Below are positions 1 to 12,359 of a stretch of DNA of 64,000 nt, in pieces. Position numbers and translations under genes: made by a program. Source of the DNA: Hysterangium stoloniferum (taxonomy: Eukaryota; Basidiomycota; Agaricomycetes; Hysterangiales; Hysterangiaceae). How positions within the stretch are numbered: the stretch's first letter is position 1; each line of letters opens with the position of its first letter. A model generated the notes under the pieces. It had not been told where the DNA came from. It worked only from the letters and a program-made list of their open reading frames with translations, and ran no database searches. The stretch lies in the NCBI GenBank assembly GCA_015178975.1, contig WHVD01000042.1, positions 62,001 through 126,000 on the forward strand, read 5' to 3'.

Positions 1-3000
1 CCTTCAATGTTGTGCTCTTTATATCTTGTGCACCACGAGAGATAACGCATCAAAAAGATCTATGTAACTTTCTCACTGCCCGCACCTACACCTATGCGCC
101 TTCGCCATCTGTGTCGACTCATTGGATCCTCCTACCAGTTCTCTCTGGCTTCGGAACACCACTGGATAATCCGTTTGTATTTTTTAAACGTAAGTAGATC
201 TTAAAGTATATGGTCTCAGTTTTCCCACACCCACCTTGTCCCGTTATTTTTCTCCCTCCCTATTGAAGGAGAGGCATCTATTTTTTAGTATTTTTAACGT
301 CCCCCAGGTGCCTCTACAACTCAGGAGTCGATATATGTGGATGGGTTGCATTACCTCTATATCTCATCGTATATCTCACGTTACGTGCGGTTCTCCTGCC
401 GAAGCCTAGAACAGTATCGTCTCTCTGAGACACCTATCAATTATTCATAGTATATTACAATTTCTCCTTGAATCCCAATGATCTCGCATCTCTTAATGCA
501 GTTCTGCATCAAACTATCAGCAGTGAAGACGCAAGACCTCAAGTCACTTCAAGGATAATTATTTGAGCTCAAAATTCCTCAAGTTCATAATTGACTGTTC
601 TGTTAAATTTGACCACATCCTTAAATCCTCCCGCCCTCAAACTCTACCAGGGCTCAAGATTCAATATGTTACCCTTTACGTCGGAAAAATAGTTGTTCAG
701 AGTGTTCTTCTATTGAGCTATGGTACGTGTTGACGATGTGATCCCCGGTGCAATGGAGTCCCCCCTGCAACATGGGCTGCTGCCGAGGATACCGGTGGTG
801 CATCAAGGCAAAGACCGCGGACAAACTTAAAAGGGGTATGAACCAGGCCCGAAAGAGGGTTGTCAGAAGGAGATAGCAGAGATCTGGCGATGAGTCCCTT
901 CGTAAAGGGAATGCATATGAACCTTGAAATGGTAGGAAGTCAGATCTGGGACCAAAAGAGAAAAGAACTGAACCAACAAAAAAAAACAGAATGTCAAAAT
1001 GGGGAGAATAGCATGTGTTGAGAGTGCGTGCATGGAAGCGAGATGGGATCGAGGCGTCCAGCTTTGAAGAAGTTACGGTTGGAATCCAAAAGATTCTCAT
1101 CGGGCCCGCTTGGTCATGCTCGCAACACGAAACAACAAAGCGCAAGGCATTTATGGATCGGAATCTCGATAAGTGCTCTCTGCCGTAGACGAGCAAGGAA
1201 TTAGAGTGTAACACAGTGAATAAACTTGAGAGTATCCTGGAGCCTGTAAGAATGAAGGAGGGCGAGTGGTTTCAAGTTGTTTAAAAGGCAGGAATGAAAC
1301 GTTGGGTATCGGGTATAAAGCACCGCCACACTGGAACTTAATTCCCCTGATAACTGCACATTAAAAGCCCAGCATCCCTGCTACCTGCCAATCTCAACTT
1401 CAAACGAGACGACTCTGAGCAGCCACAATATCGTACGGGCTGAAAGCCTCTCACAAGAGGTTGAGTTGCTACAACCATTGGTTTCCCCAGTTGCATCGAG
1501 CTCAGAAAAACGGGAGAAGTTCATTGACGCGGTTATAAGGGAAACGTTCCGGGGAAGCTTCGAGACCGATGGAGCTGTAATTAACATGGGCACAGTTTGT
1601 GCTATCGAGTTCCCGAAGACGACCGGCATGTGCCACTGTCTGCAGATGTTGTGGAAGTCTGGGTTCAGGAATGGGTGCGTAACACGAGATAGCCTTTCAT
1701 GTACACTGTCGACACACTGGACGCTTTCAGTGACTAGGAGAGACAAATTGTCATGATCCACCGACTATTATTCAAATGCGATGTAGATCCACCAAAGCCA
1801 CATCCAGCCTCAGTCCATATTACCCTCATGACGTGGACTGGGGAGTGGACTCACTGTATGGGGGCTCATCGACATCTTCGAGTTTTGAAATTAGAGCCGG
1901 GTATTTCTGTGGAGTTGGTTTGGAAAGGGTTGGGATGAATGTGCTTTTCAGCGCAAAGAAAGCTTCGCTGATGGCAAAGTTGATTATATACAATCTAATG
2001 GTATTTGGAGACGACAATGCCCCTTACTGTTGGAAAGTAAGGAAAACACCACTGCGACTTTACCCGATTTGGGGTGATATGTTCAGGGGTATAGACCCTG
2101 ACACCTTCAGCTTCTAAGTGACTGGTAGAATGTACATAAACTAGCCTGAGGATCTTACATAGTCCATAGTCCGTAATCCTATATACGAGACTGGTACAAT
2201 GAAAGGCTGCTGTCTAATGCAGCCTTACATTGGCATCGGTCCAGACATTGATAGGACCAAACTGTATTCCTCGAGAACGGCGAGTACGATACACGATGAT
2301 GACGGTAAGTAAAACGATATGAAAAAACTACTATGCGCGTCTGTGATAACGTAATCAGTATGTCGTAAGCCACCAGGCTTACATACAACGCTATTAGATT
2401 TCTTATTCAACACTTACAACTGCGCCAATCATTCAACTCACTGGAAATACTTACTCAATGCTCATAGACCCATATACCCGCCCCGAATTCGAGATCAGGC
2501 GTCGATGGTCCTTGGGCGGAGGAACAGAGGACACACTGGCAAGCTTATGGCATATTTGGCTTGGGCCATCTTTTTGTGTCGGCACGCAATTACATCATCG
2601 CTTTACAATGCTGTAGTCAAATCACCGCCACACACCAACCTGGATGAGATGGCGTCGACATTTATTCTATAAATCACCAGATATTTATCATCATGTAATA
2701 TAGGTACCCTCTCTTCGACGATTTGGGGTATTGTGAAAAACATCTAAAGAGTTCTCTCCTGGCAACCGGATCGCAGTCGGACTCCTGTGCCTGAGTTTGC
2801 CAAAAGGTTTGAGGACATAGTAAGTCTGTTGGCCTGATGAGAGGTAAAATGTCGATGAATTGGAGTAGGATTGATGAGAGCAGGTGCGAGATGAGGGGTT
2901 GACTTTCAAAACGTACGTCTCTATCGGAGGTGCACTAAGTTGATTTATGTGACATCCTTTTGTTTGCACTTGCATGTAATCACAGATTGAACTGTGCTAT

Positions 3001-4080
3001 GCGAACGGAGTGAGCTTCTTGGTAGTGAAGACGAGCGGTCCGCCACTAATAATGGCACATACCCCGTTGTATAAGTTCAATTGGAATGGGCGGACACGTT
3101 ACGACTCACTTTCACAAAGAAATTAGCGTGTACGTGCAAAAGTGTACCACAATCTGACCTTCATCTCCGTGGTGACGCTATTGAAGTCACTGTAGATCAT
3201 TTTATGTTTCATGCGATGGGCTGGTGTATTGCGGGAATTGCGGACTACACAGTTGCTGTAATACTTCCGTGACATACATATATTAAAGTGTTACATCGCT
3301 TCCATAGTTCCCTCAATCTTGATGCATAAGGGCATGGTCCGGTGTGCAAGAGATGTATTCACGTTACGCTCATGCCAAGTGTTCGTCTTTAGATATGAAA
3401 GCTTCTAGACATAATATACCACTGCGTCAGTACTAGTTTTAAATGGGACTAATATTTGTTGGTTGAGAAGAGAAGGAGCAGACGCAGGATGTGGGTGTTA
3501 TGAGGTGTATTTATGAACTACAGTGTGCCTGTTTTTTCTTCGATGTCTTTTTTGTCTCGTCCTTGTCCCTTCGTTTTGTTTTCTTCTCTCTTTGTGCCGG
3601 CGGTACGAATATGTGGCACAGCAATAATGGCAATGGTCATTAAACGGAACTGGATCGTGACGACGGCTTGGAGGCCATGGCACATCGTCCAACAAGCTCT
3701 AAATGATTTGTGACTTTACACGACTGCTCGATGCGCTTCATCGAGGGTTCGTACAAATGCGCGTCGACCTCACCAAACACTTGCAGAAGAGACTTGTCTC
3801 GCATGCCTGTGCTGTATTGTTGTTGTTCACATTTGGATCGCTACGACAGATGGAATAGAGAGGGAGGTTTCATAGTCGATAATCCACTGCTGCTGGCCCT
3901 CATCCAAGAAGCTCTTTCGCCTTTATTCCTATTCATATTCATATTTGTAATCTCATTCCTTCTCATTTATGTTCATTTTCGTCCTCTTATCCAAATTTTA
4001 CTAACTTCTCTCCTGTTCTGTCCCGCACACAGTATCATCTGGCCTCATAATTCAATGTGAATCATGTCCCGGTGGTGTAT
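1..4080. other. No supportable gene
   Basis: Only short, uninformative open frames occur here (the longest, about 180 codons, is on the minus strand at 669-1214). None shows a recognisable domain, a convincing chain of fungal introns, or a transposon signature. The stretch may hold decayed genes or a gene at the left edge whose start lies outside the window. Confidence 0.5.
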
Positions 4081-4084
4081 CTTT

Positions 4085-4735
4085 GTGAGCGCTGTAATCC
4101 GCGGGCTGTTGATGGAGAAGAGGAGGATAAAGAAGGCTCTGGAGGGGAAGAGGCCGCCAGAGAAGAGGGATGCGGATGAGGAGGGGAAGGGTGATATGGG
4201 GTGTGGGTGTGGGTGAGAAGGATGGTGAAGGGGGAGGGAGGAAGGTTGGGCGCGGGAGAGGGATAAGTGTTACTTCTGCGTCACCCCAACAGCCGCAGCC
4301 ATGACCAACACCACCCCTTGCGCCGTGCGCGCAGCTCTTCAGCTGCTTTGGCCACCACCACCTGCACCATACAATCGAGGTGGTATGTCCTTCCACACCC
4401 AAGGCCGAGGATTTTCACCTTCCCAATTGCGAGAGTTCTCCCCTCCTCAACGACCGTCTTTCTCTCCACGCCCTTCGCCCTCTTCATTGCGCCCCACGTC
4501 ATCTTCCCCTATGCAAACCGTCCCGGCGCTTTGGGTTCTGGTTCTGGTCCCACATGCGCACGCTCACCCCCCACGCAGTCGCGATCACATTATCGCCGTG
4601 CGTCACCCCGGTATTGCTCCTCGCCGTCATATCGCCATGCTCTGTCACCAGCAAGGAACTTGCAGCCGAGTGCGGATGTTAGACACGGGCGAGGCGCGGG
4701 TGGGCTCTGGATCTGGATCTGGTTAGAGTGAGAGG
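4085..4735. other. Purine-to-pyrimidine strand-skew switch
   Basis: About 4100-4265 the plus strand is strongly purine-rich (GAGGAGGGGAAG-like runs). From about 4380 to 4540 it is strongly C/T-rich (CTCCCCTCCTC, CTTTCTCTCCACGCCC). Open frames across this block are Pro/Ser/Arg-rich and look compositional rather than coding. I do not recognise a gene. Confidence 0.4.
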
Positions 4736-4739
4736 TAGG

Positions 4740-6960
4740 GTACGAATCATCAGAGTTATAGCGGGTTCTCATCGAGACCGCATTGGACGAGAACGAGGAG
4801 AGAAATGAGAGGAATTTGATGTTGCGGGAGTTACTATTGATCCGAGTTGTTTGTCCCACTCTCAGATCGGACCTGATGTCTATGACTGCTGAGTGCTAGC
4901 TTTTTCCACCGTTCTAGTGTGTCACAGTTCTCGTCGTGCAGGGGCATACCTCAAACCAAGTGGCAAAGCCGGTGCCAGTATGGATGACATTCCGCATTCA
5001 AAAGGGACGACTTGCTTTCGGCTTCCGACTAAATTTTCCATGACATGGGTACAGATGAGAGAGTGGTCTGGTGAGGAATTACTGTAAGTCCGTTTTAGAC
5101 AGAAAACACGACTGGCCGATGAAGAACAAAATGATATAAGAGGGATGCTGAAAGGCTGTTGGTATCAGCCTCACTCAGTCAGCAACGGACAGGACAAAGT
5201 TCTCTTTGTTGATCATAAGGGTAGAACATGATAGCTATCTGGTAGGGGGGTGGAATAACTAACTACCCTCGGAAAGGACTATTGTCAATCTAATATACCT
5301 GAATTAACAATGGGATGATGGAAATAAGGTTTAAGGAATTATAAGTAGAACAAAAGGATGATCAAGGCAGAGAGATAAAATAATAGATCTTGATTGGGTC
5401 GGAATAATGTAACCAATGTGTGGTAAGACGGGCAGGATTACACCCCTCCCCACTCTGAAAAATTGCCGTGGTGTTGAAACTTCTAGTCCACTTAACATTT
5501 CGGGGCAAAGGTAGTGGCGTGTGATTGAGCTGTGCTTTGAACATCAAGGTATGCCTTGAGATGGAGAATATATACCCAGTGATGTGCGGGGGCGGTTGTT
5601 TCATCCGGAACTGAGGCGAGCATTGAAGACGAGATGCGTGAGTGAAAGGAGAAGGAAAGGGTCATCATCTGAAAAGTCATGATGTTGGGAGGCGGGGTGA
5701 AGGACAGCGAGGAGATGGCATGCAGGGTCGAGGAGGAAGCGAGGGTGAGGGCGTGTTTGAAGTCGGGTATGTTGGTGACCTCGATGGAGATGGCTGACAA
5801 GGGGATGTATGTGAGACGTGGTGGATGTGGTGCCGAAAGGTGTGCGGTTGAGACGCTACATACATGTGGGAGGACCAGAGGGGGCTTGCGTGAGACGGGA
5901 CATGGTGGTCATGTGCAGACTCGACAGGGTGTGCAGGTGACACAACAGGGTGTGTGGGCAACAAGACGGGATGGGGCGCGTGATACGGGACGGTGTCGGG
6001 TGTTGCCACAATGTAGATGTAGGTAGACATGTCATTGAGTGGACCGGACGTGTCGAAACATAGATAGGACACCTCGAAAAATGGGCTGGATGTGTTGTTG
6101 AGTGGGTGGGACATGTTGTTGAGTCGCAGCGGTGCATAGAGACAATGCAGTGGGGCCTAAAGATGACGTGGGGGGACCTATAGACGATAATCTGTGAAGA
6201 CAGACATGTAAATCGATGCTGGCTGAAAGTAATAGCAGCCTCGATTGCAATGCCAATGTAAATTTGCCCAGGGAGATGTTGAACAAGAGAAGACAATGGG
6301 ATCTCAATGGTATGACTGACTTGACATGAGCCGAACCAGTTCCATCTTGATATCTGAAAGGGTAACTATATGATATTAGGCAGGCAACTAATGAGAGAAA
6401 TCTGTTAGTTACCGATAGAGTCTTGGTTGCATCATGCTACAAGTGGTGATGGTGGAAGATGAGCTGGATACATTTTTGAAGGGATATATGCAACCGTGCA
6501 TTTGCCACTGTGCTGCTTATGTAATGTGGCCTGTGATCAAGTGCACAGCTTACTGCACAAGTACATGTGCAGCTATACCCTCTTTTTCTTAGGAGAATTT
6601 TTATGTAAGTAAGATAAGTACATATATTTAAATTTAATACAGTTTTCTTTCACAATTTTAGGCCCTTAAAACAAGGCTGCCCAATATATCATGTGATGAT
6701 TATGTAAGCGGCCAATACTGACACTTGCCAAATTTTGAAAATCTCAGAATCACATGGAAACGAGTTTTTAAGCATTCAGAGACTCAAAAAAAAGTTAAAA
6801 TTTGTAAGTCCTACTACTTGGCAAGGGTGAATTATTTTTCAAGTTTTAAACCTGAAAACTGGAGGAATGGATCCCAACTCCACTTCCCTGGGCTTTAATT
6901 ACAGATTATCTATGTTGTTGAAGCACAGAAAGAAGTGCGAGTAGGTCACTTTTTTGCTTA
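4740..6960. other. No supportable gene; G-rich low-complexity block
   Basis: No gene is recognisable. Between about 5680 and 6130 the plus strand is G/T/A-rich and contains imperfect repeats of a GTGGGACATGTTGTTGAG-like unit. The complementary strand reads as His/Pro/Ser-rich low-complexity peptide, which I judge to be compositional. The rest is AT-rich and featureless. Confidence 0.4.
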
Positions 6961-6964
6961 CATA

Positions 6965-8676
6965 AACAGGTGCCAAACTAAAGTGACCCCTACCTTAGGT
7001 CAGATTACATTACATATATGTGATGGCACATGAAGCTGCAGAATTCCAGACACATGTGTTCCTTGTGCTTGTTTTTCCTCATTATGCGAGATTCATGTGC
7101 TGGGATTGGAGTGGGGTTATCATAACGGAAAAAGTGCATTTCTCAAATCCTTCCTATGTTGAGTTCTTCTGGCAGTTTAGTCACACCAGCCCTGCTGCAC
7201 GTGGGATCGATACTACGGTCACAGAATTTCCACACAACCACCCTGCTGCCGTAAGGGCAAAAAGGAGCCTCAATCTGGAGGAGGGTGACCAACTGTTTGG
7301 GGTTCAACTTGATGCAAGAGGCCACACTTACATGTTTAATTGCCCCACGTACATGGCTGTAGGATCCCCCCTTGGGCGGTCGACTTGTGTTTTCAATGCC
7401 TACTGTGTCGAAACTGGAAGGTTGGTGCTTCTTAAGGACACATGGAGGGTCGTTTCACCTACTCAGAACGCTGAACATATGATATATGAGCAGCTGAAGA
7501 AACATAGTGTGAGGAATGTCTGCACATGCAAGGAGGGATGGGATGTTTTAGACTAGTGTACCAAGAGGCAGGGCTGGTGAATGGGAAAAAGTCTTCATTC
7601 GTCATTGAGGCCATTGCAGCACTATCAACACGTTTTGAACGAAATCAGAAGGTCTCTAACTGACTTTAGGAATGCAAAGGAGATGGTGGCTGCAGTAAGA
7701 GATGGGATCATAGGTACATATATCGGACTGTTAATGGAATTGTGGTTGATTCAGTTTCAACAGCGTATGGGGACCCTTATGACAAGGCATAAATTGTTCA
7801 CCGAGATATAAGCTCAGGGAATATTCTGATTACTGCAATGGGGGGTGGATTATTAATTGACTGGGATCTCTGCAAAAAGCCTAAAGATATACATGAAAGA
7901 CAAGGACACATTGAAAGGACTGTGAGTGCGTTCAGCTGCTCCCCAGATACTATTAGGAAACTTTCTGAAGGTTTGTTTGATGTTCTGGCACGGACAGGGT
8001 ACGTGGCAATTCATGGCTGCTCGTTTGCTGGTGGTTCCTACCCGTGGGGCGATCCCTGACTGGGGGGGATGACTTGGAATCCTTCTTCTACATACTGGTC
8101 TGGATGGCCTTGAGATATATGAAACACAACTTTTTCAAGAATGCGCTGATTGATATGCTCGATGCCGGATTTGACCATTACTATCTGGATGGTCATGGAG
8201 TGGCGAAAGGAGGAGATAGGAAGAAAGTGGAAGTGTAAATGGCTGACCCCTTCCAGATTTCTCGTTTATTCAATGTGCCATTGATGGAGTTGATGAAAAC
8301 ATTGGTGAAAGTTATTGGGGTATGATAGGGGGAGGCACCAAATGCAACAGAAATTGCTTGATATAAAGAACTGTTTGAGAAGCAAGGGTCATTGGACGTC
8401 AAAACTGTATGCCTCGGTAAGGCAGCGGATAATAAAATGATTCTTTCTGCACTATGTGGGGGGGAGTACCTGGAGAAGCTAGCTGCTTTGGAGGGCTCAG
8501 ACTGGGCCTTAGAGCAGAGTGGTTGGGATGAGGATCATGATTGTGTTGAGCATGATGTATCAACACCCCCTCCTACACAGCCTATGGCACCAAAGACTGA
8601 GTATTCTAAAGATGGAGCTGATCCGATCTCAGTGGACCATTTGGCTAGTGATGGAAGATACCTGGATACTGTATGA
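6965..8676 (+). pseudogene. FunK1-type fungal protein kinase, decayed
   Basis: FunK1 is an expanded Agaricomycete family of eukaryotic-like protein kinases of unknown substrate. Family-like blocks appear in order: YARFMCWDWSGVIIT and the FFW..SH.SP..RG..T block (about 7080-7215), a HYQHVLNEI.RSLTDF block (about 7620-7670), the catalytic loop HRDISSGNILI (from 7799), the DFG-equivalent LIDWDL (about 7850-7870), then GTWQFMAARLL and DDLESFFYILVWMALRY (about 7998-8125). Two introns are plausible: one starts GTACAT near 7712 and ends CAACAG, the other starts GTGAGTGC near 7921 and ends GACAG. In-frame stops interrupt the kinase: TAG and TGA near 7554-7580, TAA just before the HRD loop at 7790, and further stops after 8310. 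The catalytic HRD motif survives, but the gene is broken. Confidence 0.8.
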
Positions 8677-8679
8677 ACA

Positions 8680-9925
8680 TGGATTGTGACTCTTAGTATT
8701 TTGTAGAAGACACTGATATGACCGGACTTTGGGAATATTTCAGTTAAAAGATTGCTAAAATACAGTCTGTTACAATGTTATCGGTCGGTTCAGAAATATC
8801 TCTCTTATTACGTAGAAAAAGGCGGGGAATGGAGATCTTTTGGGTCCGGAGGAAATTTAGGGTAAGACTCTGGCAGGGAATGAAAACTATATGAATATAG
8901 CGGTGAATTTATTTGGGATTTGTCATAAAAAAAGAAGCCTTTAATAATAATAGAGATAAAATAAAAATAAAAAAGTTGATTCACCAGACGAGTGAGAGGT
9001 CACTGTCTGCTTACTAATCTTCTGGCGGCAAAACGGGCAATGGTCATTATCAACTGTCTCGTAATCGGTGGTGAGGAGCTGTATGATCACATTTTTTCCA
9101 GTGCATGCGTCACTAGACGAGACCATCGGAGAGCTAGGAGAGAATATATTGGAGAAGGAGCCTAAGTTGCATAGCAGGATGAGCACTCATGACTTGAGGC
9201 TATACACACGGAAGCAGATGATATCTACTTAATCGGAAGACATTTTCAATGATGCTTTCACGCAGTTGAATCTCGATAGACCTGAAGGGCGGGTTTCCGC
9301 TCTCAATAAACTCAAGCCGACGTTCACTGTTGAGGAGTCTGGGCTGTCTGAACGAGCAAGGCATGAGCTGCATGTTCTTGTAATGGTGCCAGCTAGTGAG
9401 CAATATCCTTAATCATCTCGCTTGACACCTTATGGAACTATTTTAAGACGGGATTATCGCCAGCAACTCATCTAATTCCAGGCTTTCCGATATCCTAACG
9501 AGTAGGTTGTGCATCTTGGGATTATTGAACAATCCCAACCCTTTCGTTATAGGAGAAGCCGGGGCCAAGCGACTGGGCGTGGAGGGCTCTGTGATATCTG
9601 ATGGGCGCATAGAGCATGTAAGTAGCTGGTAAATTGTCGTCCAAGATGTGATGCTGAACCTCGACCAGATTTACTCAAAAGTACGGCTAATGATGTTAGA
9701 CTACCATGGCGAATTCTGGGGAAGTCCCTTAGATCCAGGACTCACAATTCTCCCAGACCAAGCTAATACGGTGAATTCTGGATCTGAAAAGCAAGAATGA
9801 TATGAGGATGTCCTCCCAGGTGAACGTTTCCTCAAGATGTCAGCCTACCGATGCTATGTGTATTCCCCCCCGGGAAGGAGACCTGGTTCCCGCACGGCAT
9901 CGAAAGGGGTGTCTTCGCGGTTCAA
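8680..9925. other. No supportable gene
   Basis: AT-rich sequence with short open frames. A minus-strand frame near 8941-9186 contains HCPFCRQKI, which resembles the second half of a RING finger, but the first half is absent and I do not call it a gene. Confidence 0.4.
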
Positions 9926-9929
9926 ACTG

Positions 9930-11425
9930 TCCCCTTTGCCATTTTAAAACTTCGCCTTCGCCATTCAAACTGTTGCCCCTCGCCATTCAAACTCCAATCT
10001 CTCTTTGCTTGCCACCATTGACAGGTTCCTTGTCATGATTTTGATCACCGTCATGTTATCTTTGAATTTCCATTGGCAAGTTCTATCGTCATCCGCGGTT
10101 TCAAAAATACCGATCGAAATCATCTTTGTCACCGTTTCCAAAACATCTTTGTCGCGGTCCAAAAACACTGATCAAAATGGTCTTCATTGCCCTTTTAAAA
10201 AAAATGTCTTCTTCACGATTTAAACCTTGTTGTCGTCGCGGTTCAAAATGCCGATGAAACGTCTTCTTCGCCATTCAAAATACTAATCAAAATGGTCTTC
10301 TTCCCCGTTGCAAATCGTCTTCTTCGCTGTTTCACTGTTGGCAAACGTTGTTCTCGTCACCGTTCAGAACACGAATCAAAATCGCCATTTCAAACCGTCT
10401 TCTTTGCCGTTTCACTGTTGACAAATGTTATTCTTGTCATCGTTCAAAATACTGATCAAACATCTTCGTCGCCGTTCAAAACACTGATCAAAATGGTCTT
10501 CATCACCATGTCAAATCATCTTCTTTGCTGTTTAACCGTTAGGAAACATTATTGTCATCGCCGTTCAAAATACCGATCAAAACACTAATCAAAATGATCT
10601 TGATCGCCATTTCAAATGGTCTTCCTCGCCGTTTCAAATTATCTCCTTCGCCATCGTTTCAAATCATCTCCTTTGCAATCGTTTCAAATTGTCTCCTTCC
10701 CTGCCATTTCAAATTGTCTCCTTCGCCGCCATTTCAAATCGTCCCTTTCGCTGTTTCACCGTCGGCAAAGTTATTGTTGTCACCGTTCCAAATACCGATC
10801 AAAATGTCTTCGTCGCGGTTCAAAATCCTAATCAAAATGTCTTCTTCGCCATTTCACCGTTGGCAAACATTATCGCCGTCGCTGTTCAAAATACGGATCA
10901 AAATGTCTTCATCACGGTTCAAAACACCAATTAAAATGGCTTCCTCACCATTTCAAATGGTCCCCACCGCCATTTCAAACCGCCTTCTTCGCCCTTTGAA
11001 ATCATGTTCTTTGCCATCTCAACGATGCCCTTTCCCCATTTAAAACATTGAGTCGGCATTCCAACTGTCCCGTTCGCTATTAAAAAAGGACTTGATTGCT
11101 GTTCATAACGGTCGGTGCTGTTCAAAAATTTGTTTGTCGCCGTTCATAAACTTTAAACCCTTCACGGTTTGAAAACGGCTGTGTTACGATTTGAAAATAT
11201 TTGGTTTCCGTTCCAAAACTTGATTATCATTGAAAAAGCTCCTCCTGACGAGTCGAAAATGTCTGATCCCTGTTCAAAAAGATCTTGGCCGTTCGAAATC
11301 CTTTTTGTCGCCGTTTGAAAGTGTCTTCGTCACCGTTTGAAAGTGTCCTCGTCGCCGTTTGAAAGTGCCTTCGTCGCCATTTGAAAGTGTCTTCGCCGTT
11401 CGAAAACCTCTTTATCCCCGTCCAT
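9930..11425. repeat. Degenerate minisatellite, unit about 20-30 bp
   Basis: About 1.5 kb is built from variants of a short module with the core TCGCCGTTTCAAA / TCGCCATTTCAAA, alternating with ACTGATCAAAATGTCTTC-like modules. The final part (about 11305-11395) is the most regular, with near-perfect 22-bp copies of the type GTCTTCGTCACCGTTTGAAA. Long open frames through it (for example 10552-11043) merely translate the repeat (SPFK, SPSPFQIV) and should not be taken as genes. Confidence 0.85.
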
Positions 11426-12033
11426 AAAGGTGATGCATGACTGCTACAGCCACGTATTCCATGCTTATATTTGCCTTTAACTTTACCTTTGTCTAAGTCG
11501 CAGCGTGCAGCTGCTCTTTTCAACCCAGGTGTACACATGCAGCACATGGATGGGAATATCAGGGAGGCATGGTTTGACATCGGATGGTTCAAGACGTTCA
11601 ATATTGTTCTGAATGGATTGGATAATTTGGATGCAAGATGGTGGGTGCGCGTTTTCGCTTCCGAGTTGAGGAGTTTTTTGATGATGCGATCTGCACCTAT
11701 GACTACTGGGATGAATACGATGCTGAGGTCTGTTATTAGAGCAGCAGCCAGGCTATCCTCATAGAAGCGTGGGAACTCGCCCTCGAAGTCCTCCTCGATT
11801 TCTTCTGGATCCAAACATACCATCACTACGACGACGACATCCACAATGCCAACGACAGCAGCACCCTCACCCACAATCACTCCAAAAGCTGCGATCCAGC
11901 TCGAACTGGAACTGGAACTCGTCAACACATTTTCCCTCGCGCTCCGAGCAAAGGACATGTTCTCCCTTGCAGCATCCGATGCCCAAGCCTCCTTCTCCAC
12001 CCGTGAAAGGGCCACATAGCCACACAAAGCCAT
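11227..12033 (-). CDS. Hypothetical protein, doubtful
   Basis: The minus strand is open from an ATG at 12033 through 11227. The part from 11430 upward is unique sequence and includes an acidic DPEEIEEDFEGEFPRFYEDS stretch followed by a hydrophobic segment. The last roughly 65 codons are simply the minisatellite in translation. I recognise no domain. The opposite strand is also fairly open and Thr/Ser/Pro-rich, so strand choice is uncertain and it may not be a gene. Confidence 0.22.
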   Translation of the reverse strand: MALCGYVALSRVEKEAWASDAARENMSFARSARENVLTSSSSSSSWIAAFGVIVGEGAAVVGIVDVVVVVMVCLDPEEIEEDFEGEFPRFYEDSLAAALITDLSIVFIPVVIGADRIIKKLLNSEAKTRTHHLASKLSNPFRTILNVLNHPMSNHASLIFPSMCCMCTPGLKRAAARCDLDKGKVKGKYKHGIRGCSSHASPLWTGIKRFSNGEDTFKWRRRHFQTATRTLSNGDEDTFKRRQKGFRTAKIFLNRDQTFSTRQEELFQ

Positions 12034-12359
12034 GGTCACGCAGTCCAGGTCGAAGCTCACGCTCCCACCACACGCCCCTGTCCCGCGGCCTATCCTCACC
12101 CTACCGAACACGCACCTCCAAGGAGAACTAAAGGACTATGAATGGGATGACGACGGGGATGTTGCTGCACATAGTGAGACGCCCACCGATCTTGATGTCG
12201 ATCGCACCTCTACCCTTCCGACTCCACGAGCAACTACCACGTCACATTCTCCTCCTCCTAATGTGGCTGGTTCTCGGCCAGTCACTGCGGAAAATTACAA
12301 TTGGCCCCTTGCCCCATCTGTCCTGATCGTCCTTGCACTCTGTCAATAGAGAGACTTCA

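Noticed and set aside
669-1214. 181-codon minus-strand frame
   Set aside because: No domain and no plausible neighbouring exon; length alone is not enough.
5677-6296. His/Pro/Ser-rich minus-strand frames of about 145 codons
   Set aside because: Three overlapping frames are open at once because the opposite strand is G-rich; no domain or start context supports a gene.
8941-9186. Possible RING finger (HCPFCRQKI)
   Set aside because: Only one Cys pair is visible, with no upstream C..C..C.H half and no convincing splice chain.
10552-11043. 163-codon plus-strand open frame rich in SPFK/SPSPF
   Set aside because: It is the minisatellite in translation; the same peptide words occur in all frames of the array.
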